Source of the DNA: JALEFZ01 sp039820545
Lineage (GTDB): Bacteria > Bacteroidota > Bacteroidia > J057
Assembly (NCBI GenBank): GCA_039820545.1
Contig: JBCBPW010000018.1
Span: forward strand, 28,958-92,957
Direction: 5' to 3'
DNA: 64,000 nucleotides
The notes beneath the pieces are model-generated. The model worked only from the letters and a program-made list of their open reading frames with translations, searched no databases and was not told where the DNA came from. The position numbers and the translations under genes are program-made. Of the stretch, positions 1 to 7,271 are shown piece after piece; position 1 is the first letter of the stretch, and each line of letters opens with the position of its first letter.

Positions 1-349
1 CGAATACTGTAGGATAGGTCTTTGCCTGGGTATTTTCGTAGGTCAGATGCTTCCAACTGATACCAGGGGTAAGGCGTAGTCCTAGTTTGTCTCCCAAAAG
101 GAAGATCTTGATGCTCGCACCCAGACTGTAGGTTCCTGAAGAGGAAGATCCTAATGGTATGGAGTCAGGGCTACTATTAGCCAAGAGGAGCGACCGCCCA
201 AATACTAAGGCGTACTTTCTGGGGGGATCTGAAGGCAGATCTTTTGCCTTGGGAGCTGCTTCTTTTGTTTCTGTCGTATCTACCTGGGCGGGCAAAATCA
301 GAAGGCAGCAACAGAAGAATAGGATAAATAGGATGATATTCCTGAGCAT
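1..349 (-). CDS. Outer-membrane/secreted protein, N-terminal part only (runs off left edge)
   Basis: An open frame reads leftwards from an ATG at 347-349 to the window edge (116 codons seen) with no stop. It begins with a clear export signal: MLRN, then a hydrophobic stretch rich in Ile, Leu, Phe and Cys, ending near LPAQ (about residue 21). A linker rich in Glu, Lys and Pro follows (VDTTETKEAAPKAKD). The rest has alternating short strands (KYALVFGRSLLL, YSLGASIKIFLLG, LGLRLTPGISW), as in small outer-membrane beta-barrel proteins of Bacteroidota. The plus-strand frame at 159-374 is its antisense shadow. The barrel assignment is inference from strand pattern and signal peptide; no family-specific motif is visible in the fragment. 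Confidence 0.6.
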   Translation of the reverse strand, partial: MLRNIILFILFFCCCLLILPAQVDTTETKEAAPKAKDLPSDPPRKYALVFGRSLLLANSSPDSIPLGSSSSGTYSLGASIKIFLLGDKLGLRLTPGISWKHLTYENTQAKTYPTVF

Positions 350-392
350 ATGCGTAATTTGTAGGCGAAATTAATGGAAAAAATCCTTACCC

Positions 393-845
393 ATGCATAG
401 ATTCAACATAAGGGTGTATGGTTTGTACGTAGCGGATGGTAAATTATTGGTGACAGATGAGATCCGATTCGGGATTCAAATGACTAAGTTGCCAGGAGGA
501 GGGCTGCAATTTGGCGAAGGATTGGCGGGAGCACTCATCCGTGAGTGGCAGGAAGAACTCAATGTCACAGTGGAAGTAGGAGATGTTTTCTATGTAAATC
601 CTTTCCTTCAAATCTCTGCCTTCAACTCCATGGATGAAGTCATGGGATTGTATTTTTGGGTGAAACCCCTGGAACCTCTGAATGTAGTTTTTAAAGAGAA
701 ACCCATGGATTTTCCTCATGAAGGGGATGACCAGCAGGTATTTCGTTGGGTGGCGATCGAAGATCTCAAGCCTGAGGATTTTACCTTTCCAGTAGACCAA
801 TCGCTCGTAGAACCCCTGCGGAAGTACTTCGGGCTAGCCGAATAA
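393..845 (+). CDS. NUDIX hydrolase
   Basis: A 150-residue protein containing one NUDIX fold. The box runs from Gly36 through Glu42 to Arg50-Glu51 and Glu54-Glu55 (G-x5-E-x7-RE-W-Q-EE-L-N-V), so the metal-binding glutamates are present; the usual Gly near the box end is Asn57. NUDIX enzymes cleave nucleoside diphosphates linked to another group, but the substrate cannot be told from sequence. The fold fills the whole protein, there is no signal peptide, and it is probably cytoplasmic. It diverges from the truncated gene to its left with a 43-bp gap, so the two promoters must lie very close together. Confidence 0.88.
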   Translation: MHRFNIRVYGLYVADGKLLVTDEIRFGIQMTKLPGGGLQFGEGLAGALIREWQEELNVTVEVGDVFYVNPFLQISAFNSMDEVMGLYFWVKPLEPLNVVFKEKPMDFPHEGDDQQVFRWVAIEDLKPEDFTFPVDQSLVEPLRKYFGLAE

Positions 846-938
846 AAAAGGACGAAGCCCCCGCTCCGCCCTACATTCTAATACCCATTATAAAAAAAAC
901 CAAGATTCCGATTTTAGTGGAAGGTCTTCTAGCGCCTT

Positions 939-1550
939 CTAGCTTTTGATCAGTTCCATCACAGGTTCGATGATGGGATGTTCGCTTCCCATCCCTGCTA
1001 TTTCCTGCTTGTAAGGATTGCCTTCCTTATCTTTGAAGAAAATGGTGAAATGATAAGTCGCCATTTCCAAGTCTGATCCCTTTAGGACAAAATTCATAGA
1101 AGTGTATGGAGCATAGACCGCTCGATGCGTAAACAATGGCTGCTGATATTGAATCTGTAGCTCATTGTATTTTTCTGTGGCTATGCGCTCAAAAGTGAGC
1201 GTTGAACCTGTATTTTGAAGGGTCAGCTTGAGCCCTTGGTCCTGTGTCCATGCGACACGCTGAAACTTTAACGCAGGAGGTGTAAGTGTCAATCCTACGA
1301 CTTCTTCAGGTTCTACTACAGGGACCTGTAACTCTATCTCTTGAGGAGAAAAAGAGGCTTTGGGAGACTCCCATTGTGTATTCGTCTCACGAAAGGTGAT
1401 GTTGCCATAATCTGTGGCGAGTGCAAAGCTCGGCTTCTTTGCTTGCTGACGAAGCTGCCGGATCGCGACTAAGAATGCGATTAGCGCCCCTAATACGCCC
1501 ATCGCTGCTGCCATAGAGTCCAATAAGGGCTCGGCCAGGTTAAGATTCAT
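939..1550 (-). CDS. Conserved-looking protein with one N-terminal membrane helix, function unknown
   Basis: 203 residues. A single hydrophobic helix lies at about residues 12-30 (MAAAMGVLGALIAFLVAI), followed by a positively charged stretch (RQLRQQAKK), so it is probably anchored in the inner membrane. The remaining 170 residues are predicted beta-rich (many alternating Leu, Val and Thr) and look like an Ig-like or C2-like sandwich, but no known motif is recognised. GC content and codon use match the neighbours, which supports a real gene. It has no operon partner: the NUDIX gene converges from the left and a poor AT-rich frame lies to the right. Confidence 0.6.
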   Translation of the reverse strand: MNLNLAEPLLDSMAAAMGVLGALIAFLVAIRQLRQQAKKPSFALATDYGNITFRETNTQWESPKASFSPQEIELQVPVVEPEEVVGLTLTPPALKFQRVAWTQDQGLKLTLQNTGSTLTFERIATEKYNELQIQYQQPLFTHRAVYAPYTSMNFVLKGSDLEMATYHFTIFFKDKEGNPYKQEIAGMGSEHPIIEPVMELIKS

Positions 1551-1571
1551 ATTGCTTCAGTTATTTACCCC

Positions 1572-1802
1572 ATGCCAACAATGCAAAAAGAAGGCCAAAC
1601 CGAAGCTTTTCTTACATGGATGGATATTTTAAGATCCTTAATATATGGTAAAGATGTAGGGGTAAATGATCAAAAGGATTTTTATGAATATAAAAAAATA
1701 ATGTATAAGTATTTGATAGACAAAATAATGAAAGAAAATACGTTTGCTATATGCGAATCGAATTTCATAATTGGAATGAAAAAGGAGTGGAGATTCGTTT
1801 AA
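1572..1802 (+). CDS. Doubtful small AT-rich open frame
   Basis: A 76-codon frame, starting 21 bp from the divergent membrane-protein start. It encodes a Lys-, Ile- and Tyr-rich peptide with no recognisable domain. Base composition is clearly more AT-rich than neighbouring genes. It could be a laterally acquired small gene, a decayed remnant, or a chance frame. It is listed because otherwise 1551-2259 would be an unannotated stretch of about 700 bp. Confidence 0.22.
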   Translation: MPTMQKEGQTEAFLTWMDILRSLIYGKDVGVNDQKDFYEYKKIMYKYLIDKIMKENTFAICESNFIIGMKKEWRFV

Positions 1803-2259
1803 AAATCAGACAATTTTTTCCATAAAATTTCGTCAATAGTCAGATGATGTTTCAAGGGGTAGATGGACATTTCTTCAGCATCAGTATACAAAAGGAAGAC
1901 ACTACCAAATATCTCAACAAGAAGAATCAGAGTAGACAAACAAATGTAAGCTTTGACTACTTACACTTTACGTCTCTGTTCTAACCTCTATTTATCTGAT
2001 CTGTACCACTCTTTTTACTCTGTAACGTAAGTTTTTTAATATTTAACTCCCGCCTTCAGCGTCCCGAGCATTAGACTCGGGATTATTAGGCAAAAAGAAC
2101 CAATCCTGCTGATGAATCTCGGGACGGAATTTAAGCCCAACCCTTCTATTAGCCCCTAACACCAAATTCCGCACCCATCCCGAGTGTTAACCTCGGGACC
2201 CCATATAGCCTGTTACGATACTCGAAAATTATAGCATAAAACTTTTGTTACACTGTACT
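1803..2259. other. Intergenic stretch holding palindromic repeats
   Basis: No coding frame is supported. The left half is AT-rich and featureless. The right half (2051-2254) is a structured repeat described separately. Everything here lies downstream of the M1 peptidase gene, which is on the minus strand. Confidence 0.5.
2051..2254 (-). repeat. Dispersed intergenic palindromic repeat, long copy
   Basis: Two perfect hairpins share the same 7-bp stem TCCCGAG/CTCGGGA but have different 7-nt loops: 2062-2082 and 2178-2198. A third CTCGGGA half-site is at 2118-2124. Read on the minus strand, 2254 down to about 2195 and 2072 down to 2051 match 25584-25672 closely, so this is one copy of a repeat family. 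The copy at 25584 looks like this one with the middle section (one hairpin plus spacer) missing. The element ends just past the M1 peptidase stop codon. Confidence 0.7.
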
Positions 2260-4209
2260 TTATTGTACGATGAGAAATTTTTTGGAAATTCTTCTTTGTC
2301 CATCAAACCATACAATCACATATACACCTGGGATATTCATGGGGAGCATACCACTTATTTGTTTTGCATATGGCTGAATATCAATCTTATTCCATAGCCT
2401 CCCTTGCAAATCATAAAATAGGATTTCACTCCCTCCAGGCATAGCAACTCCCCAACTAACCTCCCATACATTTCCCCTTACGCTAAACTCAAAATCCGAA
2501 GCCTCCACAATCGATTCTAGGCTCGTCACAGTATTGTCACGCGAGAGAATCCATTTATCTGGATCAAAAATCACTTCCTGGACCGCAAAGTCTACAGGAA
2601 TGGCAAAGGTTTGCCCCGAATTCGCGTGATAGACGCGTTCGATCTGAGACTCGCCGTTCCATCCTACGATCTGTAGGGGTACATCCATCTCAAAGAAGTC
2701 TACTGAAGGATGAGATTGCGTCTGATACAACGTGATGAATACAGTATCATTTTCCTTTTTCCAGTTGAGATCATAGGTGGGATAACCTTGACCGTATATC
2801 CAATCTGCAAAAAACTCGTTTAGATCTTTGCCGCTTGCTTGTTCCAAGTGAAACTGAAGGTCTGGCGTGCGTGCATAGCCAAATTGCAAGGCAGGATCAT
2901 TGAGGTAGTTGCGCACACCTCCAAAGAAGGTCTCGTGCCCTAGCTCCCAGCGAAGCATATGTAGCACAAAGGCACCTTTGTTGTAAGTTAGGGTGCTGTT
3001 GAAAATTCGAGCAAGCTCGGTGGTATCCGTCACATAGACTGAGCCGTCGAGCTGTCGCGTGGCATTCAGCTGAGTGCGCTGTATCCAAAAATCCCAAGCC
3101 TCTGGTGGAGAAAGATACAGATAGGCGAGACCTGTCATATAGGTGGCAAAGCCTTCATTGAGCCATATGTCCTGCCAACTTCCACAAGTCACCTTGTTGC
3201 CAAACCACTGGTGAACCAGCTCGTGTGCGATCAGCCCCTGATCCCAAAATCCCATGAAACTCATCGTCTGATGCTCCATCCCCCCTGGCCAGTCAAACTC
3301 CGCATGGCCATATTGCTCCGCCATGAAGGGGTAGTCACCCAGCGTCGAGTCAAATAGCATCATCAACTGCTCGGTTTTCCGCAGGCGATCCACCTTGAAG
3401 GCGAAGTCTTGAGGGAAGAGATAGTTCACCAAGTTTAGACTGTCTCCATCCAGGACGACCTCCGTCTGGTGAATGCGATAGTCTGTGACTGCGATTGCAA
3501 TCAGGTAGGTGGTGATGGGGTAGCGATGCTTCCAGTGAAACTTCACAATCCCTCCGAGGTCCCTTTCCTGTACTAAGACCCCATTGGACGCTACTTTGTA
3601 TCCAGGTAGTGTCGTCACCATGATATCCACAGAGTCTATTTTATCCCCCAGAACTTGCTTGCAGGGCCACCAATCCCGCGCACCGTAGGGTTCGGAAAGC
3701 GTCCAGATGATGGGGATGCCCTCGTGGTAAGATTGCTCGAAGGAGCCAAAACCAGAGCTTTCAGGAAAGCCATGATAGTAGATGCTGACGGAATCGAGAT
3801 CGCCTGGATCTAGCTGAGAAAGCAAGGGAATACGTAGTTGATCGTTGCCTGGACGCATAAAGGAGACCTTTTGTCTACGATGGAAGACAGAGTCCACCAT
3901 CAAGGCATCTGAGAGGTCAAAAAAAATGCGATCCATAGTATCTAAAGACACGAAGTACGTAGTCACTTTTCCCGAGATCGCTTTCACAGCGGGATTGATG
4001 GTCCACTCGAGTCGATGGTACCGAAGGTCATAATCCTGTGTCGAGTCACTTGTCAAGGTTTGTGCTTGCAGTACCCGCATATAAGCCATTTGTTCTGCTT
4101 CGATGATTTTGCAGGCACTTTCTTCTATTTCTTGAGGTGTCTGACCTCGCATGGAGGAAATATACAGGATACAGAATGACCATAGGATAATAGGGAGGAG
4201 GCGTCTCAT
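2260..4209 (-). CDS. M1-family metallo-aminopeptidase with type IX secretion C-terminal domain
   Basis: A secreted zinc aminopeptidase of 649 residues. From the chosen start it has a signal peptide (MRRLLPIILWSFCILYISSMRGQ); the frame remains open 63 bp upstream to 4272, but that extension would bury the signal. The zinc site is HELVH at about 329-333 with the third ligand Glu352 in NEGFATY, which is the HExxH-x18-E pattern of family M1. The exopeptidase motif upstream reads GGMEHQ, a variant of GAMEN. The last 80 residues (from about 570) form a beta-rich tail ending SKKFLIVQ and including GVYVIVWFDG, typical of Por sorting domains, so the enzyme is probably exported by the type IX system and released or surface attached. 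Substrates are likely peptides; specificity is not readable. Confidence 0.85.
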   Translation of the reverse strand: MRRLLPIILWSFCILYISSMRGQTPQEIEESACKIIEAEQMAYMRVLQAQTLTSDSTQDYDLRYHRLEWTINPAVKAISGKVTTYFVSLDTMDRIFFDLSDALMVDSVFHRRQKVSFMRPGNDQLRIPLLSQLDPGDLDSVSIYYHGFPESSGFGSFEQSYHEGIPIIWTLSEPYGARDWWPCKQVLGDKIDSVDIMVTTLPGYKVASNGVLVQERDLGGIVKFHWKHRYPITTYLIAIAVTDYRIHQTEVVLDGDSLNLVNYLFPQDFAFKVDRLRKTEQLMMLFDSTLGDYPFMAEQYGHAEFDWPGGMEHQTMSFMGFWDQGLIAHELVHQWFGNKVTCGSWQDIWLNEGFATYMTGLAYLYLSPPEAWDFWIQRTQLNATRQLDGSVYVTDTTELARIFNSTLTYNKGAFVLHMLRWELGHETFFGGVRNYLNDPALQFGYARTPDLQFHLEQASGKDLNEFFADWIYGQGYPTYDLNWKKENDTVFITLYQTQSHPSVDFFEMDVPLQIVGWNGESQIERVYHANSGQTFAIPVDFAVQEVIFDPDKWILSRDNTVTSLESIVEASDFEFSVRGNVWEVSWGVAMPGGSEILFYDLQGRLWNKIDIQPYAKQISGMLPMNIPGVYVIVWFDGQRRISKKFLIVQ

Positions 4210-4311
4210 CTTTTCACGATACTTCAATGCAGAATGAATTTCATTCGAAGATAAAAGAATTCTCACTGCCAAAAGGGGTAAAATGTGCTACTGATTTTGC
4301 CCCAAATAGGT

Positions 4312-4416
4312 AAAACACCCGTTTTTGCGGCTATGGGTAGACTCCGATCTACGCCCACGGCCTCCTTCAGTTCAAAACACCCGTTTTTGCCGCTATGCGT
4401 AGACTCCGATCTACGC
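4312..4416. repeat. Two 43-nt direct repeats with internal palindrome
   Basis: Copies at 4312-4354 and 4374-4416 differ at only 2 of 43 positions and repeat with a 62-bp period. In the second copy the 3' half is a perfect inverted repeat, TGCGTAGA-6 nt-TCTACGCA; in the first copy one arm is altered. This looks like a small REP-type palindromic element, duplicated in tandem. Confidence 0.7.
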
Positions 4417-4486
4417 ATGCCTTAATCTGTCGTCTCTAACGACACGCACAAAAAATAATAAATGTTTCATCTAGGGTAAAAAAATA

Positions 4487-4518
4487 TTTAGACAAGACTA
4501 AAAAGTAATTATATTTGC
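4487..4518 (+). promoter_or_regulatory. Predicted Bacteroidetes-type promoter of the TonB receptor gene
   Basis: A -33 element TTTA (4487-4490; consensus TTTG) lies exactly 19 nt before a perfect -7 element TATATTTG (4510-4517; consensus TAnnTTTG). Transcription would start near 4524, giving a leader of about 17 nt before the ATG at 4541. Confidence 0.65.
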
Positions 4519-4540
4519 CTCAAGCAAATAGAAGATACCA

Positions 4541-6832
4541 ATGAAAATGAAATATATACTTGTTTTAGTAATAGCCTTCTTGGCCACCTGGGTAGGTTTA
4601 CAGGCACAAAGCTTGGTTACAGGAAGGATAATAACAGTAGAAGATGGACAACCCTTGGACCGGGCGACAGTCAAAATAGCTGATGTAAGCATAGGCGCGC
4701 TTTCCAATGCAGAGGGTTATTTTGAGTTAGAAAATGTACCCAAAGGGACATACGAAATAGCAGTCTCCTACTTAGGATATGTCACCTTTTCGCAGACAAT
4801 CACAGTAGGTGATGCAAAAGAAATGGTCTTAGGTGATCTCATCATGCGAGAAGATGTCATGGGGCTGGAAGAAGTAGTATTGACAGGATCTATGCGTCCG
4901 ACCTCTGTTGGGATGTCCCCTGTCAAAATTCAGGTGGTCCAGTCCGAGTATATGCTTCAGACCACCAGTCCGACCAACCTGATGGAAGGACTCAACTTGA
5001 TCAATGGTGTGCAAGAAGTAGTCGCCTGCGGGGTTTGTTTCACCAACAATATCAGTATCAATGGGCTTCCAGGTGCTTACACAGCCGTTTTGCTGGATGG
5101 CGCCCCCATCTACGGCAACCTTGCCTCCGTCTATGGCCTCAACAGTATTCCTACAAATATCATTGACCGCATCGAGGTGATCAAGGGCCCCAACTCTACA
5201 CTTTATGGTTCGGAAGCGATGGCAGGTGTCTTGAACATCATTACGAAAGATCCTGCGACCCAGCCTGCGCTCTCCGTTGATTTGCAAGCGACTACGCATG
5301 GGGAAGTATTCGCTAATGTAGCCAGCAGCATCAAGGCGGGAAAGTGGAGAGGCTATGTAGGAGCCAATGTCGCTTACATGAATTCCTTTGTCGATGACAA
5401 TGGGGATCAGTTTGGGGACATCCTCAACACGGATCGTGTATCCTTTTTCACGAAGTGGACGCTGGATCGCAAAAGCAAGAAGCCTTTTTCTATTGCAGCC
5501 AAGCTGTATTATGAGGATCGCCGCAATGGCTTGCAGGACTATTTAGCTGATCGTGCTTATAGAGAGTTGAGGGGAAATGATCAGATTTATGGAGAAAGTA
5601 TATTTACCCAAAGAGCAGAGGTATTTGGTAGCTATACTTTTCATACGAAGGAAAACATCCGTCTGGATTACTCCCTCAGTCATCATGACCAAGACAGCTT
5701 TTACGGGTCCGATGGGTATCAGGCCGTCCAGGATATTGCCTTTGCCAATCTGATTTGGGACAAGCAATGGACCCATCACCGCTTGCTCATGGGAGCGACA
5801 GCGCGCTACAACTTCTACGATGACAATACGGTCGCGACAGAACAACTCCAGCAAAATGCACCTGACATACAGTGGGTTCCAGGTGTCTTCGTGCAAGAGG
5901 AATGGTTGCCCAGTCCGAAGCTGACGTTGCTCGGAGGGCTTCGCCTTGATCACTACGTCGGAGACCGCTGGATTCCTTCCCCTCGATTGAACATCAAGTA
6001 CAAGCCTGGGGACTGGACAACCTTCAGATTGAATGCAGGTACAGGTTTTAAGATTGTGAACCTTTTCACCGAAGATCACGCCTTTCTTTCGGGACAACGT
6101 GAGGTCATCATCCAAGAGGAATTGTTGCCTGAAACCTCATATAACGTTGCATTCAATTTCAACCATCTCTTTTTATGGGGAGAAAGCCAAGGAATGTTGG
6201 ATGTAGATGTCTACTACACGTATTTCACCAACAAAATCCTTCCTGACTACGATACACCTGGACAGATTATTTATGCGAATGTGGAAGGAAATGCCATTAC
6301 AAGAGGAATGAGTGTGAGCCTCAACCACCAATTTGCCTTTCCACTAAACTTTGTGGCTTCTTTCAACATGCAACAAGCGTTTGAGCTGACGATGGACGGA
6401 GACCGTTCTGTGCGCGATCCGATTGAGTTTGCGCCAGATTGGACCAGCACCTTGACGGTCAATTATGAATGGGAAAAGGCAGGACTACAGTTTGCTTATA
6501 CGATGACGGGGACTGGGCCGATGACGTTGCCAGAGGTATTTGATCTGGATGCCATTGGGCTTCCTTTGGATGAGGCGCGTCCTACGCGATCGACTGCTTT
6601 TGCGCAGCATCAGATTCAGTTGACGAAGACGCTTCCCAAGGCTTCTTTGCAAGTATATGGAGGCGTATCCAACTTGGCAAATTTTACCCAACCGATTTCT
6701 CCCCTCGCAGGATTCAACGATCCCAATGCGGCTCCTGGGTTTAGTCCATTTTTTGATACAGCCTATGCTTTTGCTCCCTTACAAGGCCGTGAATTGTACG
6801 TGGGACTGAGATGGAATATAGTACAGAGATAA
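4541..6832 (+). CDS. TonB-dependent outer-membrane receptor
   Basis: 763 residues. A signal peptide (to about LQAQ, residue 23) is followed by a carboxypeptidase-regulatory-like beta domain (about 25-105, with GRI and GYFELENVPKGTY), a plug domain (about 112-235, with LLDGAPIYG, IEVIKGPNSTLYG and GVLNIITK) and a C-terminal 22-strand barrel with a short terminal strand (GLRWNIVQR). The plug carries a Cys pair, CGVC at 163-166, just before the NNISINGLPG strand. No SusD gene follows, so it belongs with siderophore, metal or cobalamin-type receptors rather than a glycan-utilisation pair; the ligand is unknown. It is transcribed alone, from the promoter at 4487 to the terminator at 6901. Confidence 0.93.
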   Translation: MKMKYILVLVIAFLATWVGLQAQSLVTGRIITVEDGQPLDRATVKIADVSIGALSNAEGYFELENVPKGTYEIAVSYLGYVTFSQTITVGDAKEMVLGDLIMREDVMGLEEVVLTGSMRPTSVGMSPVKIQVVQSEYMLQTTSPTNLMEGLNLINGVQEVVACGVCFTNNISINGLPGAYTAVLLDGAPIYGNLASVYGLNSIPTNIIDRIEVIKGPNSTLYGSEAMAGVLNIITKDPATQPALSVDLQATTHGEVFANVASSIKAGKWRGYVGANVAYMNSFVDDNGDQFGDILNTDRVSFFTKWTLDRKSKKPFSIAAKLYYEDRRNGLQDYLADRAYRELRGNDQIYGESIFTQRAEVFGSYTFHTKENIRLDYSLSHHDQDSFYGSDGYQAVQDIAFANLIWDKQWTHHRLLMGATARYNFYDDNTVATEQLQQNAPDIQWVPGVFVQEEWLPSPKLTLLGGLRLDHYVGDRWIPSPRLNIKYKPGDWTTFRLNAGTGFKIVNLFTEDHAFLSGQREVIIQEELLPETSYNVAFNFNHLFLWGESQGMLDVDVYYTYFTNKILPDYDTPGQIIYANVEGNAITRGMSVSLNHQFAFPLNFVASFNMQQAFELTMDGDRSVRDPIEFAPDWTSTLTVNYEWEKAGLQFAYTMTGTGPMTLPEVFDLDAIGLPLDEARPTRSTAFAQHQIQLTKTLPKASLQVYGGVSNLANFTQPISPLAGFNDPNAAPGFSPFFDTAYAFAPLQGRELYVGLRWNIVQR

Positions 6833-7271
6833 AAATAGCAGGTGAGCTAACCCCTGAAATGCCCACCTGCGCTAACAGCATAAGAAAAGGAATCTTTTTA
6901 CAGCATGTCGGGAGCCCTTATGATAAGGTGGCGCCCGATTGCTGTTTTTGGACTTCGGGGAGGTAGAAAGGTTTAAGGAGGGAGGAAAAAAAATCCTGAC
7001 AGGTGGGCTATGTATTCATTCTGGATAGATATTTTCTATCATTCAACAGAAAGCTGTAATTTTTCATGCTTACCTGTTTGGCTAATTATTCAAATTGCTA
7101 AACAGCATATTGTTTATCAGGGGGTTATGGGAGGTGTATATTTTTTCGGATAAATATTATATACATAAAATGAAATAAATATTATACTTCTTCCATTTAT
7201 TTTCTAAATTATATGAAAGATTCTTCATATATAATGGAGGATCTTATTAACACGACTAAAACAAAACCCTT
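6833..7271. other. Intergenic region between TonB receptor and M4 protease
   Basis: Contains the receptor terminator (6901-6949). The remainder is AT-rich. Just before the M4 gene, at about 7209-7236, there is a near-perfect inverted repeat, ATTATATGAA / TTCATATATAAT, which may be an operator or part of the promoter. No gene seen. Confidence 0.5.
6901..6949 (+). terminator. Intrinsic terminator after the TonB receptor gene
   Basis: A nested hairpin: outer stem CAGCA/TGCTG, middle stem TCGGG/CCCGA, inner stem CCTTAT/ATAAGG with a 1-nt tip, all within 6901-6944, followed directly by TTTTT. Confidence 0.8.

Larger units (their letters stand above)
4210..4540. other. Divergent intergenic region between M1 peptidase and TonB receptor
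   Basis: A 331-bp space that must hold promoters for both flanking genes. It contains a duplicated 43-nt palindromic repeat (4312-4416) and a good Bacteroidetes-type promoter for the rightward gene (4487-4518). No short gene was found. Confidence 0.6.

Noticed and set aside
159..374. Plus-strand 71-codon frame at the left edge
   Set aside because: It overlaps, in antisense, a better minus-strand frame with a signal peptide.
4210..4272. N-terminal extension of the M1 aminopeptidase
   Set aside because: The extra 21 codons would place a polar stretch before the signal peptide; the start at 4209 is more natural.
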